Below are positions 11,592-23,114 of a stretch of DNA of 64,000 nt, one piece after another. Positions within the stretch are counted from its first letter, which is position 1. The number at the start of each line of letters is the position of its first letter. The notes beneath the pieces were generated by a model, which was not told where the DNA came from, searched no databases, and worked only from the letters and a program-made list of their open reading frames with translations. Location of the stretch: assembly GCA_015179125.1 (NCBI GenBank), contig WHVA01000260.1, forward strand, positions 62,001-126,000, written 5' to 3'. The translations under genes and the position numbers were made by a program. The stretch is from Gautieria morchelliformis. Taxonomy: Eukaryota > Basidiomycota > Agaricomycetes > Gomphales > Gomphaceae.

Positions 11592-14406
11592 ATGGAGGCT
11601 TCGCGTTCACTAACCACCCTGCCGGCTCTGTTGGCTTTGCTTTCTGAACTTCAGTCCCGAGAAGCTGCTTTATCTGCGTCTCTTACTGAACTCCTATCTG
11701 CTCGAGAGCCCATTATCGCCTCTCTCTCGCGCGTGCGTGCACTCGCACCTTACATAGATGAACTTCACCAAGAAGCAGCTCTTTTCTCCGACAAAGTTTC
11801 CCTGACAGCACGCACAGCAGAACGTGTAGGAGGCCGAGTCAAGATATTGGATGAGGAAATCCGCAGAGTTAGGGGTGCAGCAGAGAGAGTTGGCCAAGTC
11901 ATGGAGCTCAAGGTTTTGCCACACAGCAACTTGCCCGGGCACCATCTCATGTAGATGCCAAGTCTTCTTTAGCGTCACTTCAAGCTGAAATGGCGTCGCA
12001 AGACTGGGAATCTGCAACAAGGCATTGTGCACGTGCAATGTCAGTTTCGACAGAAGTCATATCTGCACCATTCGCGGAAACTGCCGTCGTCCGTCCCTTT
12101 TTTTTTTGCACTGTGGCCTTGGACTTGATCTTTCACATAGCCCACTTCAGAATCGCCGTTGCCTCCTGTTCAGACTCTTCAAAATGCACGCGAACAGCTT
12201 TTATCTGTATTTCGTACTCAGTTTCAGGAAGCCTCACAAGCGAGGGATGCGGCCGCCACAAGTCGATTCTTTAAGCTTTTCCCAGCTATCGGCTGGGAAG
12301 AGGAAGGCCTAGAGGCCTACTCATCGTTTGTTGTCGATTTGGTACGCACACGAGCCCCTGCCTCGGCTAAAAGTGCGTTGGTTCTAAGGCCGAAAATTTT
12401 CACTTCTGAGTCATTTTCAGCCTCATCCCCCATGTACTATATCACCATGCTTACGTCTTTGTTTGAGGGGATAGCCCTCATCGTTGATCAACATCAGCCT
12501 ATTGTGGAAAAATACTATGGTCGCGGCAAAATGATCATAGTGGTCATCAAGTTGCTTGAGGAGTGTGATCGTGTTGTTGCCAAACTTGTGGAGGGGTGGG
12601 AAGAAGAACGTTCCCTGAAACGCAAAGTTCTCCTATTTTCACAACCTGCTGTTCTCGAAGCTCATATTCAATTATATCCTTCAGCTTTCGCAGACCTCTA
12701 ACCCAACGCTTTCCTTCACTGATTCTGGATCACGCAAGCAAGGATCACAGATATATCCCGAGGATGGCGTAGACCCTCGTGACATCGATAAAGTCTTGTC
12801 TGAATTAGCTGAAATGGCAGCGCGTTGGGGTCTATTCCGTCGCTTCCTTTGCGACAGGCTGAAGGTCTTACTATAAGCCTAACCGACGCTGTGCGATGTT
12901 GCCTGATCATTCATTCCAGGATGACGTCGATTCGGATAGCACCTCCAGGGTTGCTAGTGACATTGATAACAACGACACACCGGAGGGGCTTGAAATTTCA
13001 CAGACTTTGAAGTTAATCGAAGCATGCGCTAGTCGGTCGCTTATGGAAGGTTTACTAACGCGCTACTACTCACCATTTGAGATATGGTACTTAAGAATCA
13101 TCACTGATAAGGTACGCCATACCCCGTACGATTTGTTGTCACTACATTCTCTCAAGTGAATTAGGCTCATCGTTTCTCATTATCGGATTCCTCGCTCAGC
13201 CAGTCCACCACGACTACACCTGATGATGTATTTTACATCCTTAAAATCGTTGTACACCGTCTTATCTCTACGTCTTCACTCTCTTCGGTGGAGCGTACTG
13301 TCGCACAAATCAAAGATGTCATGTCACGAGAATATGCGTCTGTGATCAAGAAGAGATTAGATGATGTTTACAAATATGCAAGCTCGAATCCAGCTGGGCC
13401 CCAAAGAGAGAGAGCCGAAAAAGAGAACAGGTCTACATTTATCGTGAGTGCTGTGTCGCGTTCTTTAAACCTACATGTTTACGCTTTGAATATGGGAAGC
13501 TCCTATTAAACGATCTCGATATATCGTCTTCACACATGGACCGGCTTGTCAAAGACATTCTTTCCGCACCTGTCATCTCTCAAAACTTTTTGGAGAGTGA
13601 AGTTTTCAGAGTGAGAGCATACGTCACTACGTTGTTGGAACTTGTCCCGCAGTTCCAAAGCATCCTGAGAGTACGTAGGCGGGCTTGATGATCTAAGTTG
13701 TTATTCACATACTGAGTTTTTGATCGCAGTCTGGAGTAGAGCAACTGTTTAACCAACTCACTCGGCCGCGATTACGTTCCTTGGTAATTGATGTGTATAA
13801 GGAAATTACGTATATGCTCGACGAGGAGTCGTATGCCGCAGCCGAGTCACAAGATTCTGTGCTGAAGCGATTTGTTAGATCATGGAGTGCACTAATGGAT
13901 GGGTTCAAGGTTGGCCAATATGTACGCATATCCCCGGTATAGCTGACTCTCCATTGCCTCATAGGATGCTTTCACCGAAAATAACCATAGGATATTCTCT
14001 GGTCTAGCAGTCGACATGTTAGTACGTCCCTGGGAGAAGTTCATAACGGGGATGAGGTTTACCGAGGTAGATCATTTCATCTTGTCTATCCATCTGGTTG
14101 ACCTCCGAACCAGCTTGGAGCTATACGGTTCGATCGGGATATGCGTTCGGTACTTGGGTACCTGTCCTCTCAGACTGCCTTCGGAGATACTCGCGAAAAG
14201 TTTCAGCGACTGCAGCAGATTTCCACCCTACTGAACTTAGACATAGTATGTTCCCATACATAAGCTCCAGTTCATTTATCTAAAAGCTGCACCAGGAAGA
14301 AGATGGGGATGAATTTTACAACAACTCAGGTATCAATTGGCGATTAAGCGCAAGCGAGGCCCGTGCAGTTGTATCCCTCCGAGTATATATCCAGGGTATT
14401 ATGTAG
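11592..14406 (+). CDS. COG4: Conserved oligomeric Golgi complex subunit 4
   Basis: Lobe A subunit of the COG tether, which captures retrograde intra-Golgi vesicles and contacts SNAREs and Sly1. Exon 1 (ATG 11592) gives a coiled-coil N terminus ending RVRGAAERVGQVMELK. The next exon begins SSLASLQAEMASQDWESATRHCARAM, then DAAATSRFFKLFPAIGWEEEGLEAY, which is highly typical of COG4. Further exons give VDQHQPIVEKYYGRGKM, DPRDIDKVLSELAEMAARWGLF, RSLMEGLLTRYYSPFEIWYLR, VFYILKIVVHRLISTSSL and MLVRPWEKFITGMRFTEVGAIRFDRDMR. The last coding stretch has DEFYNNSGINWRLSASEARAVVSLRV, with TAG at 14404-14406. Introns are short (about 50-60 bp) and numerous. No frame break had to be assumed once introns were removed. 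Confidence 0.92.
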
Positions 14407-14462
14407 GTACACGCGAAGTAATACAATACATGGAGAATGTAAAAGTAGTAATACAAGTGCCA

Positions 14463-15426
14463 TCAATTCCGCCGAAGGTTATCTAGTCTGGCTTGCAGAG
14501 CATCTTCTTCAGACACCAACCTGTTCGGTTCATCCCCATTCGCCTTTCCCCGGATCGTCACAGCAGGACCATCGCTTTCACCAATAGCCACCGGCTGTCG
14601 AGTGTTTGTCATAGGTGTAGATATGACACCAAGTCCCGTAGGGGTCTCGTTGAGCTTTTCAGGAGAATTTAACCGCAAGGATGTCTCAGGGCGACGTTGA
14701 GCACGCACCTGCTGCTGCAGTCCCACTCCAATCTCATCCAAAACCTCCTTCAATATCTTGTCTCCTTCTTCCTCCTCGTCTTCGGCTTCATCATCCATGA
14801 CGTCGTCCACCGCATCAGACATCATTTCCTCCTTCATGTCCATTGTTGCACTCTCCTTCTCAAATTCATTCATTATGCGTTGAATGGAGGGGAGATTCAG
14901 TCCTCGGTTCATAGCAGCCATGGCCTGAGTCGACAGTAGGTAAGGAACGCGCACAGAAGACAAGCATGAACTATCGTACTCTTGTAGCGCCTCTCATTGC
15001 GTCGGCCATTTGCTGATTACTGCGCAGAGTTTGTATTCTTAACCCAACAGCTTGTAATTGCGTGCGCATTTGATAGAACTTTTGGACATAACGCCGAGTT
15101 CGTACAAGGTCTTTGGCCATGACTTTACAGGCACTCTGGAAGAAGGTGGTATAAGCTAATGCAAGCAACCTGTAGCAACGAGGGTTACCATTTGCCCGGC
15201 TTTTGCGCTTTTCTTGATATCCATGATGAGTTTTTTCTCTTGCTGTTCTAGCTTACTTCGTTCTCTGTCTAGCTCACGCTGAGCCTTCGCTAGGGAGCGC
15301 TGATGTTGGCGAAGACGTTCCGCCGGGGTGATGGTCCGTCCAAAAAGACTCTCCTACTCGTATAGTGAGACGTTGCGGACTCATGATGAATAAGAGCGAG
15401 ATTCGACTACTAACGAGGATATTCAT
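14463..15426 (-). CDS. VPS2: ESCRT-III subunit Vps2 (CHMP2)
   Basis: ESCRT-III filament subunit that recruits the AAA ATPase Vps4 during multivesicular body sorting and membrane scission at endosomes. Exon 1 is only four codons, MNIL (ATG 15424-15426), joined across an intron (GTTAG..GTAG) to ESLFGRTITPAERLR, the conserved Vps2 N terminus. Then follow a basic helix (KVMAKDLVRTRRYVQKFYQM), QMADAMRGATR, LPSIQRIMNEFEKESATMDMKEEMM and an acidic DDVMDDEAEDEEEEGDKILKEVLDEIG region. The C terminus EDALQARLDNLRRN fits the MIM1 motif bound by the Vps4 MIT domain. TGA stop at 14463-14465. It lies tail to tail with COG4, 56 bp apart. Confidence 0.93.
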
Positions 15427-15484
15427 CTTGAAGTACGTAGTTTAAGGCCAACAGATTTGTATGGACACTTGTAGGTGTCGACAT

Positions 15485-16734
<1,250 letters not shown>

Positions 16735-16796
16735 CTTAGACTAATGGGCATTGTAACCGGGCAGAACATCGTTAGAATTTCAAAATTGTTCCTGCA

Positions 16797-18005
16797 TCAT
16801 GCGCAAACCAGATAATGTGCGTTCGCGGAGTCACACAGCACCTCACAAGTCGCCTTCCCATTCATTGGTATCCCCACAATCGTTCCGTCGACGCAAACAA
16901 GATGTGCATCTATGTTAAATTCATTCTGAAGGTGTCACATGCAGTTTTTTTGAGGTGTAAGATAGTCTGGAAGACTTACAGGTGTCCACACCCAGCCACT
17001 ACATCGTAGATACTCAACCACAAAGGGTCCATTACCAGCAACACTTGGAACTCCGTTCTGGTACCTCAGGTTTATGTGATTTCCTTGGGTATAAGCTTCT
17101 TGAAGGACGCCGGTAAGATTCTGGACGAATGCTACTCGAGCATTTGGACTGTCAGTCTCTACAGAAGGATCTCGCAGAGGTCGAATGACAACCAAATCCA
17201 TCTCTCCACGAGTAGGAGGTGATAGAGCAAACAGTGGCGTGATTTCAAACGCTGGCTCCAGTCGGTCAACATTTACAGTTGACAAGAAATAGGCGAATGG
17301 CCCTGGAAGATCGAATTCTGCTGAACCAAGGGGTTTGAAAGCTCGAATTATGGGATCGTAGATTTGTATGCTTTCAGACCTTGAAAAGAGGCGAACATGG
17401 CTGTGGTACCACTTCGATATATTTTCCGCAGCCGCCGCCTTGAAGCGATCGATGCCAGGAATGCTGGCCCGCAAGTGCTCTGCGGTATCGAGTATAGATG
17501 CATGGAGGGCCGTTGAAGCCACAACAACACCAAGAAGCGTATTGGTGACATCGTTGTTGCTGTCGAGAAAACACGTTTTGGTGAGAGTGAGGCGCCTAGT
17601 GCGTCCTTCGAGATAAGCACGCAGCGATCTAAGACGATACTCCAGGGTTGGCAGTTCATCGCGCAATAGAGGAAATAGTGTCGAATACAGAGCATTAGCC
17701 GTGCCATGGGGACAGATGACCAGTTGAAGTGGCTGCGATGGGACTCCTATACCGTTGATCACCTCATGCACTGTCCCGTCACCCCCGCTAATTACGAGAA
17801 CAATATTGGGATTGCCTGTAGGCTGCTTTCGAAGAAATTCGACAGCCAAGCGGCCAGCAGCTCCAGCTTCTTTCGTCTCCTGGAGTTCATAATCGTGGTC
17901 TTGAATGAGGGGAAGAACGTGTTCCTGCACGAACTGGCGACCTTTGCCATCCCCACTGACAGGATTGCATATAACAAGGAGGGATACCTCCATAGTGCTG
18001 TACAA
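16797..18005 (-). CDS. DAGK-catalytic-domain lipid kinase (sphingoid-base kinase-like)
   Basis: Probable lipid kinase of the diacylglycerol/sphingosine kinase fold. The start is ATG 18005 or, four codons later, ATG 17993 just before the conserved VSLLVICNPVSGDGKG. The catalytic signature ISGGDGTVHEVINGIG is at about residues 68-83, followed by ICPHGTANAL. The main exon is open to 16935, but a strong GTAAGT donor at about 16983 suggests splicing to a last exon (NEFNIDAHLVCVDG..., stop TGA 16797-16799), which restores the usual C-terminal beta strand; this gives about 390 residues. That is shorter than yeast Lcb4 or human SPHK1 but similar to many uncharacterised basidiomycete members. The lipid substrate is not known. 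It converges with the UMP kinase gene (62 bp) and diverges from the omega-amidase gene (64 bp). Confidence 0.75.
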
Positions 18006-18069
18006 GTCGGTCTTTCAAATTCGCATGCGTCTGCGTTGTACACGTGGATTATTTTTACAATCTAGAGCT

Positions 18070-19509
18070 ATGGTATCCTCAACGGTTCCTATGTTCAAAC
18101 CCTTTCGATTGGCCTTGATTCAGCTAGGCGGTCTAGGTTCGTCCAAAAGTGACAATTTGCGTCATGCGGGCGAGATGATCCTCAAGGCTGTCCAGCCTTT
18201 TGAGGGATCAAAGCCAAACTTGATTGTGTTACCTGTGAGATCTTGGAATGAGACTCCCTTGTTTCTCTCTGTTCTCTTAGCAAAATTTTATACTAGGAAT
18301 GCTTCAACTCACCTTATGGAGTACAGTACTTCCCAGAGTACGCTGAGGAGATTGGCTTCATAGCTGATAAACCCTACGACGTATCCAAAAGCCCCAGTCA
18401 GACTGTCAAAATGCTCTCTAATATGGCGAAACAATCAAAAACGTGGATAGTTGGAGGTTTGAAAGTACTAACAGTTTGCATGCTAACACTGAAACATCTT
18501 TTTCAGGTTCTCTGCCGGAAAGAGACAAAACGGACGGTAAACTCTACAATACGGCCACTGTGTATAATCCCGTCGGTAATAATTACACCTATCAACTCTG
18601 GATTCATTTATAGACGATTCCGGCAGGCGACTTAGTAGTCATCCATAGGAAAGTACATTTATTCGACATCGATATCCCTGGTAAAATCACTTTCAAAGTA
18701 TGATCGCACAATTTTATTCGTACTTTCTCTGCAATCATAACTATCAGGAAAGCACTACACTGACGGGAGGGAGCAACCTTACTCACTTCGATACCGGTAA
18801 CACTGATGCTAGGTATCCTTGAGGCTGGCTTACACATCTCTACAGAATTTGGGAGAATTGGCCTTGGGATCTGTTATGATGTTAGGTTCCCGGAAATGGC
18901 CATGGTAGCTGCCCGTAGAGGTAATTAACAACCGATGTTTTTTTCTTTTGGCAGATTAAGTGACAGAGGGGTTTCAGGGTGTGCCGTGATGATTTATCCC
19001 GGGGCATTTAACCTTACTACAGGCCCGATGCATTGGGAGCTTCTGCAGCGAGCACGGTGCGTGTGGTATTACGGTTACGTCTCTGTAATTACATGACTGA
19101 TGTTGTATAGAGCTGTTGATAACCAGATTTATGTAGCCACGTGCAGTCCTGCAAGGGATATGGCAGCTGAGTACCATGCGGTCAGTGGAACCATTCTTAG
19201 TCCATTTCACGCGCATTTAAATACTCTTTCAGTGGGGACACTCATCCGTTGTGAGTCCAATGTAAGTTCCTCCTGATCAGTGCGTGAATTTCGCGTCCGC
19301 TGATCCTGGGGTAGTGGTGATGTAGTTGCGACAACCGACGAGCAGGAATCAATTGTATATGCTGATATCGGTTAGTTTACTATGTTTTGTCGTACGTTTT
19401 GTACTTTAACTTCACAGATCCAACGGTCACCAATGCGACGCGAGCAGGAATCCCAGTGGGGACACAGCGTCGTTTTGATGTTTACAAGGACGTCAATGAG
19501 GGTTCTTAA
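18070..19509 (+). CDS. NIT3: Omega-amidase, nitrilase superfamily (Nit2/Nit3 type)
   Basis: Hydrolyses alpha-ketoglutaramate and alpha-ketosuccinamate, clearing side products of glutamine and asparagine transamination. ATG 18070 gives [23 protein letters not shown]; a second Met at residue 8 could be the start. Many small exons assemble to [116 protein letters not shown] and the C terminus [17 protein letters not shown], with TAA at 19507-19509. The Glu-Lys-Cys catalytic triad of the superfamily is present: Glu in LPE, Lys in HRK, Cys in GIC. The exons match Nit2 almost block by block, so the family call is strong; substrate preference comes from family knowledge. Confidence 0.9.
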
Positions 19510-19740
19510 ACATTCATTCAGTACATACTTGGTCAAAGCAGTGTGTAGTACTTATCTTAATACGAAAGACGCCCATATCTTCTGTGACTAAGCAACCGTT
19601 CTTTCTGGGCGCACTTTCGACAACCTTCGTTGTGTTTCTGGAGGCGCGGTAAGCCCAGCCAAAAAAGCTGACACACAGTCTCTTCTCTATCATATACCTC
19701 TCCCAATACCTTTGGTGTTTCTACGCTCCTGCTTCTCATC

Positions 19741-21214
19741 ATGGTAAAAGAAACGTATGTCAAACTAACTTCTAGTTCGCCATCCATCCAGACTAAGTTT
19801 TGTTATAGCAAATACTACGACTTACTAGAAGTGGCACATGATGTAAATGACAGTGATTTGAAAAAGGCGTACAGGAAAAAGTAAGAAAAGTTCAAGCTCG
19901 TTATACATACACTAACTCACTTTTCAGGGCTCTGCGGCTACATCCTGACAAGGGTGGCGACCCCGAACTTTTCAAGGAGGTTACGCATGCGTATGTAATC
20001 ACTCGACCGTTTCGTTAGTGTCTTGCTGATCATGTTCTTATATTAGTTATGAAATCCTGTCTGATGCCCAGAAACGTAGCATGTGAGTAGACTACTCACT
20101 ATCGTGACTTGCCCCTGCTTACCGTGTATAAGATATGACGCCCGTGGCGAAGCGGGCTTGTCAGAACAAGGTGGCATGGGTGGTATGGACCCTCAGGATT
20201 TGTTCTCTCAGCTATTTGGTGGTGGCGGTGGCGGTTTGTTTGGAGGCTTTGGCGGTGGAGGTCGATCCTCTGGTCCTCGACGAGGGAAGGATCTCGTCCA
20301 CCGAGTAAACGTGACCCTCGAGGATCTTTATAAAGGCAAAACAACGAAACTGGCCCTCACACGACACGTCATATGTTCGAAATGCAACGGAAAAGGAGGC
20401 AAAGAGGGCGCTGTTAAGTCCTGTTTGACCTGTAGTGGACGCGGAGTTCGCGTGACGCTCCGTCAAATGGGGCCCATGCTTCAACAAATCCAACAACCCT
20501 GCACCGACTGCGATGGCACGGGCGAGCAGATCGACCCGAAGAACAAGTGCAAAGTTTGCAACGGAAAGAAGGTTGTTTCGGAAAGAAAATTCTTGGAAGT
20601 TCATATTGATAAGGGTATGAAAGGCGGGCAAACGATCACATTCTCCGGGGAGAGTGATCAGTCGCCAGACGTTATTCCGGGAGACGTCGTTATTGTGGTA
20701 GAGGAGAAACCTCACGAGCGCTTCACACGCGATGGTGACAACCTCAAGATTGATGTCGATATTGACCTCTTAACTGCACTTGCGGGAGGTCAGATTAGCA
20801 TCAAACACCTTGATGACCATGCCCTGCTGGTTGACATTATTCCGGGTGCACCCATTAAAGAGGGTGGGCTTTGTCCGTTTCGACCAATTTGATCCCACTA
20901 CTGAGTTGTGTTCAGGCGATTTGAAGGTTATTCGCGACCAAGGCATGCCGTCTCTTAGACATCACGAACCCGGTGACCTGTTCGTCAAATTTCACGTCAC
21001 GTTCCCAGATCACCTCGATTCTTCCGCGGTCGCCAAGCTTGAGAAAGCTTTACCACCTCGGAAACCTGTTGACAAATTGCTTAAGGGCATAGTCGTAGAG
21101 GAGGTGGAGCTTCTTGAGCTGGATGCACGGCAGCAACGGGAGCAAGCTAATCATGGGGACGATGCGATGGAAGAGGATGAGGAACAGCCGAGAGTACAAT
21201 GCGCTAATCAGTAA
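19741..21214 (+). CDS. YDJ1: Type I (class A) DnaJ co-chaperone, Ydj1/Mas5-like
   Basis: Hsp70 co-chaperone that delivers unfolded clients and stimulates ATP hydrolysis in the cytosol and at membranes. Small exons from ATG 19741 give KYYDLLEVAHDVNDSDLKKAYRKKALRLHPDKGGDPELF; the HPD motif is present. Then come EILSDAQKRSIYDARGEAG and a Gly/Phe region (GGGGGGLFGGFGGGG). The zinc-finger domain has four repeats: CSKCNGKG, CLTCSGRG, CTDCDGTG and CKVCNGKK. C-terminal substrate-binding domains follow. An intron at about 20862-20912 must be removed to join GAPIKE to GDLKVIRDQGMPS. The protein ends in a Glu/Asp-rich tail and CANQ, a CaaX-like box as in yeast Ydj1 (CASQ), implying farnesylation and membrane attachment. 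TAA at 21212-21214. Confidence 0.93.
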
Positions 21215-21540
21215 CGCTAGATGCATAATGTTCGTTCGCGATGGCACATTATATGCTTCGCGTGTCTGATACACTATTATTGCTTGCTTTCTTGTCTGAT
21301 GTCACATTCATTGTTAGACTAATCCGAAAAGCGTGATTTATGCAGGCAGCAGGTGTGGGGAGCGTCGCGCGCACCCGCCGCTCTATTGTACCTCATATAA
21401 ATAGTTGCTCGAGCTCAGAAAAGCCTTGAGAAAATGAGACAGGTAGGGTGTCAAAACCAGCTGCCAGGCGGTGCATACAAGTGTGGTGTGAGTGGTAAGT
21501 AGCCCCAAAATATATAAAAATAGCTAGCAGCAATGGTTAA
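21215..21540. other. Spacer after DnaJ gene
   Basis: 326 bp holding the DnaJ 3' UTR and unassigned DNA. No gene, RNA or clear repeat is seen. Confidence 0.4.
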
Positions 21541-22681
21541 GCATGTCACTTTATTTTGCACCAGTATCTGAGTGAGTGGGTGCTTGTAAGGGAAACCTAA
21601 GCAGATGCTCTACTCTAAAGCAGTGAACTGGCAAAGTGTTACAATCTGTTCCCAAGTCCGGTCCCGAAGTCTCGGCTTTGGTACTTGCTTGGGAATTCCT
21701 GAGTCTGGTCCTGAAGCCTCGGCTTTGGTACTCGCTCGGGAACCTTGGGTTTACTCGGCTTTCCTCGGTTTCTCTTTGTACCTTTCCATCACCCCTGATT
21801 CCCCTTCTTAGATAGTTCCCCATATGTTCGTCCCTTTGTTCCCCTTGTCCGCTAGTTCCGGTCATTGACATCCTTGACCCTGCATCCTGCTTTACTATAT
21901 AAACCCCCCAATCTTGTATTGTAGTTCCTCAGTTCAGATATCAACTCAGCTTCTCATACACTAAGCTCTCCTGCCTGATACTGATCCCGATCCTCGGCTT
22001 ACCACCGAAACTTGTTCCCAAAATTAGGGCGGAATACTGAGTGGGCACAACATGCGAAGTTGAAGCAAGCCTTCTGTTCTGGATCCCAGCTCAGCTCTAG
22101 TGGAGCTGAGCCACAGTACGACACCTAGTCTTAACAGTATATCTGAACTCTCTACATTCAGTTGTTCAGAATGCCAATCACCTGTTTGTACACCTGTGCT
22201 GAAGGCAGCCGCATAACACTGACAATCAAAGCTTGGCGTGCATGAGGTGCCTCAAGCGTCCCAGAAAACCCCCTGTTCCATCACTGATATTCCAACCCTC
22301 CATTAGCTCAACCTGTGCTTCGGCGCCGAGTTATCAGTGCCAGCTGAGGGCATATCAGTGAGGTCCCCGATGAGCCAAGCGCTGAACTCCCGGAACCTAG
22401 TGATCCTGGCGATGGTGGTGGAGGTGGTGATGATTCCGGTTCTGAGCATAATTCCGATCCCAAAGCAGCAGACCCAAGACCTAACCCCAACCTGGACTCC
22501 TTTTGCACTCCAACTGCCACCATCGCTGGGGTGCATTTTCAGTCCTTCTCATATCTCTTCTCATACTCCCGTAATCACCTACGTAGTTACATTTACTGAA
22601 TGCTCTTTAACTATCTAATCCACGAAGGCCTGACCTGATGTTGAATGACGTGTTGACCAGTGGGTCAAGAGGCAGAAACAC
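21541..22681 (+). mobile_element. Degraded gypsy-type LTR and gag start
   Basis: A TATA box followed by a C run (CTATATAAACCCCCC, about 21895-21909) and then CTCAGTTCAGATATCAACTC resembles the promoter part of basidiomycete gypsy LTRs; element B's LTR has the same order (TATAAAACCCCCC). Near 22015-22060 a segment resembling an LTR/leader junction follows. Around 22355-22510 one plus frame reads as an acidic, Gly/Asp-rich and Pro-rich stretch (SDPGDGGGGGDDSGSEHNSD) like the disordered start of gypsy Gag. No intact ORF or paired LTR is found, so this is an old fragment. The boundaries are approximate. Base 22681 is the left edge of element A. Confidence 0.45.
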
Positions 22682-22889
22682 TGTAAATAACCCGTGTATC
22701 TACATGTACATTAGTTATTACATAATCCCAGTGGGCCCCTTAGGGACCCACTGTATAGTTTATGCGTACCGGCTAGTGCCCCCATCGCATCTTACCCTTA
22801 CATTGTCACTACGTAGCATCAGAATACCACACATTGGTCAAGTTCTGTCATGCTCTTGTGACTTAAGGCTTAAGATAGACATCTTTACA
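22682..22889 (+). repeat. Element A 5' LTR
   Basis: 208 bp, TGTAAATAACCC...CATCTTTACA. It matches 35884-36096 almost base for base and differs by small indels and substitutions near 22766-22776. The terminal inverted hexamer is TGTAAA/TTTACA. An internal GTGGGCCCCTTAGGGACCCAC is strongly self-complementary. Confidence 0.93.
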
Positions 22890-23114
22890 CCTTTTTGAAC
22901 TATCCTGCGGTTGATCGCCACGCGACCAACCGATAGTGGATTCAAAGCAATCTTGAAAAAGATCGCTGCGTCGACGACTAAACATCGTTGAGACCCTCCA
23001 GTAGACCTTCTACTGTCGGCTGCGAGCATGATGATCCCACGCAGTTGAAGACGGACACGAGCAACGAGCTCGAGGTCCACGCCCCAGGCGCAGCCCGGCG
23101 ACACGACGGCTGAC

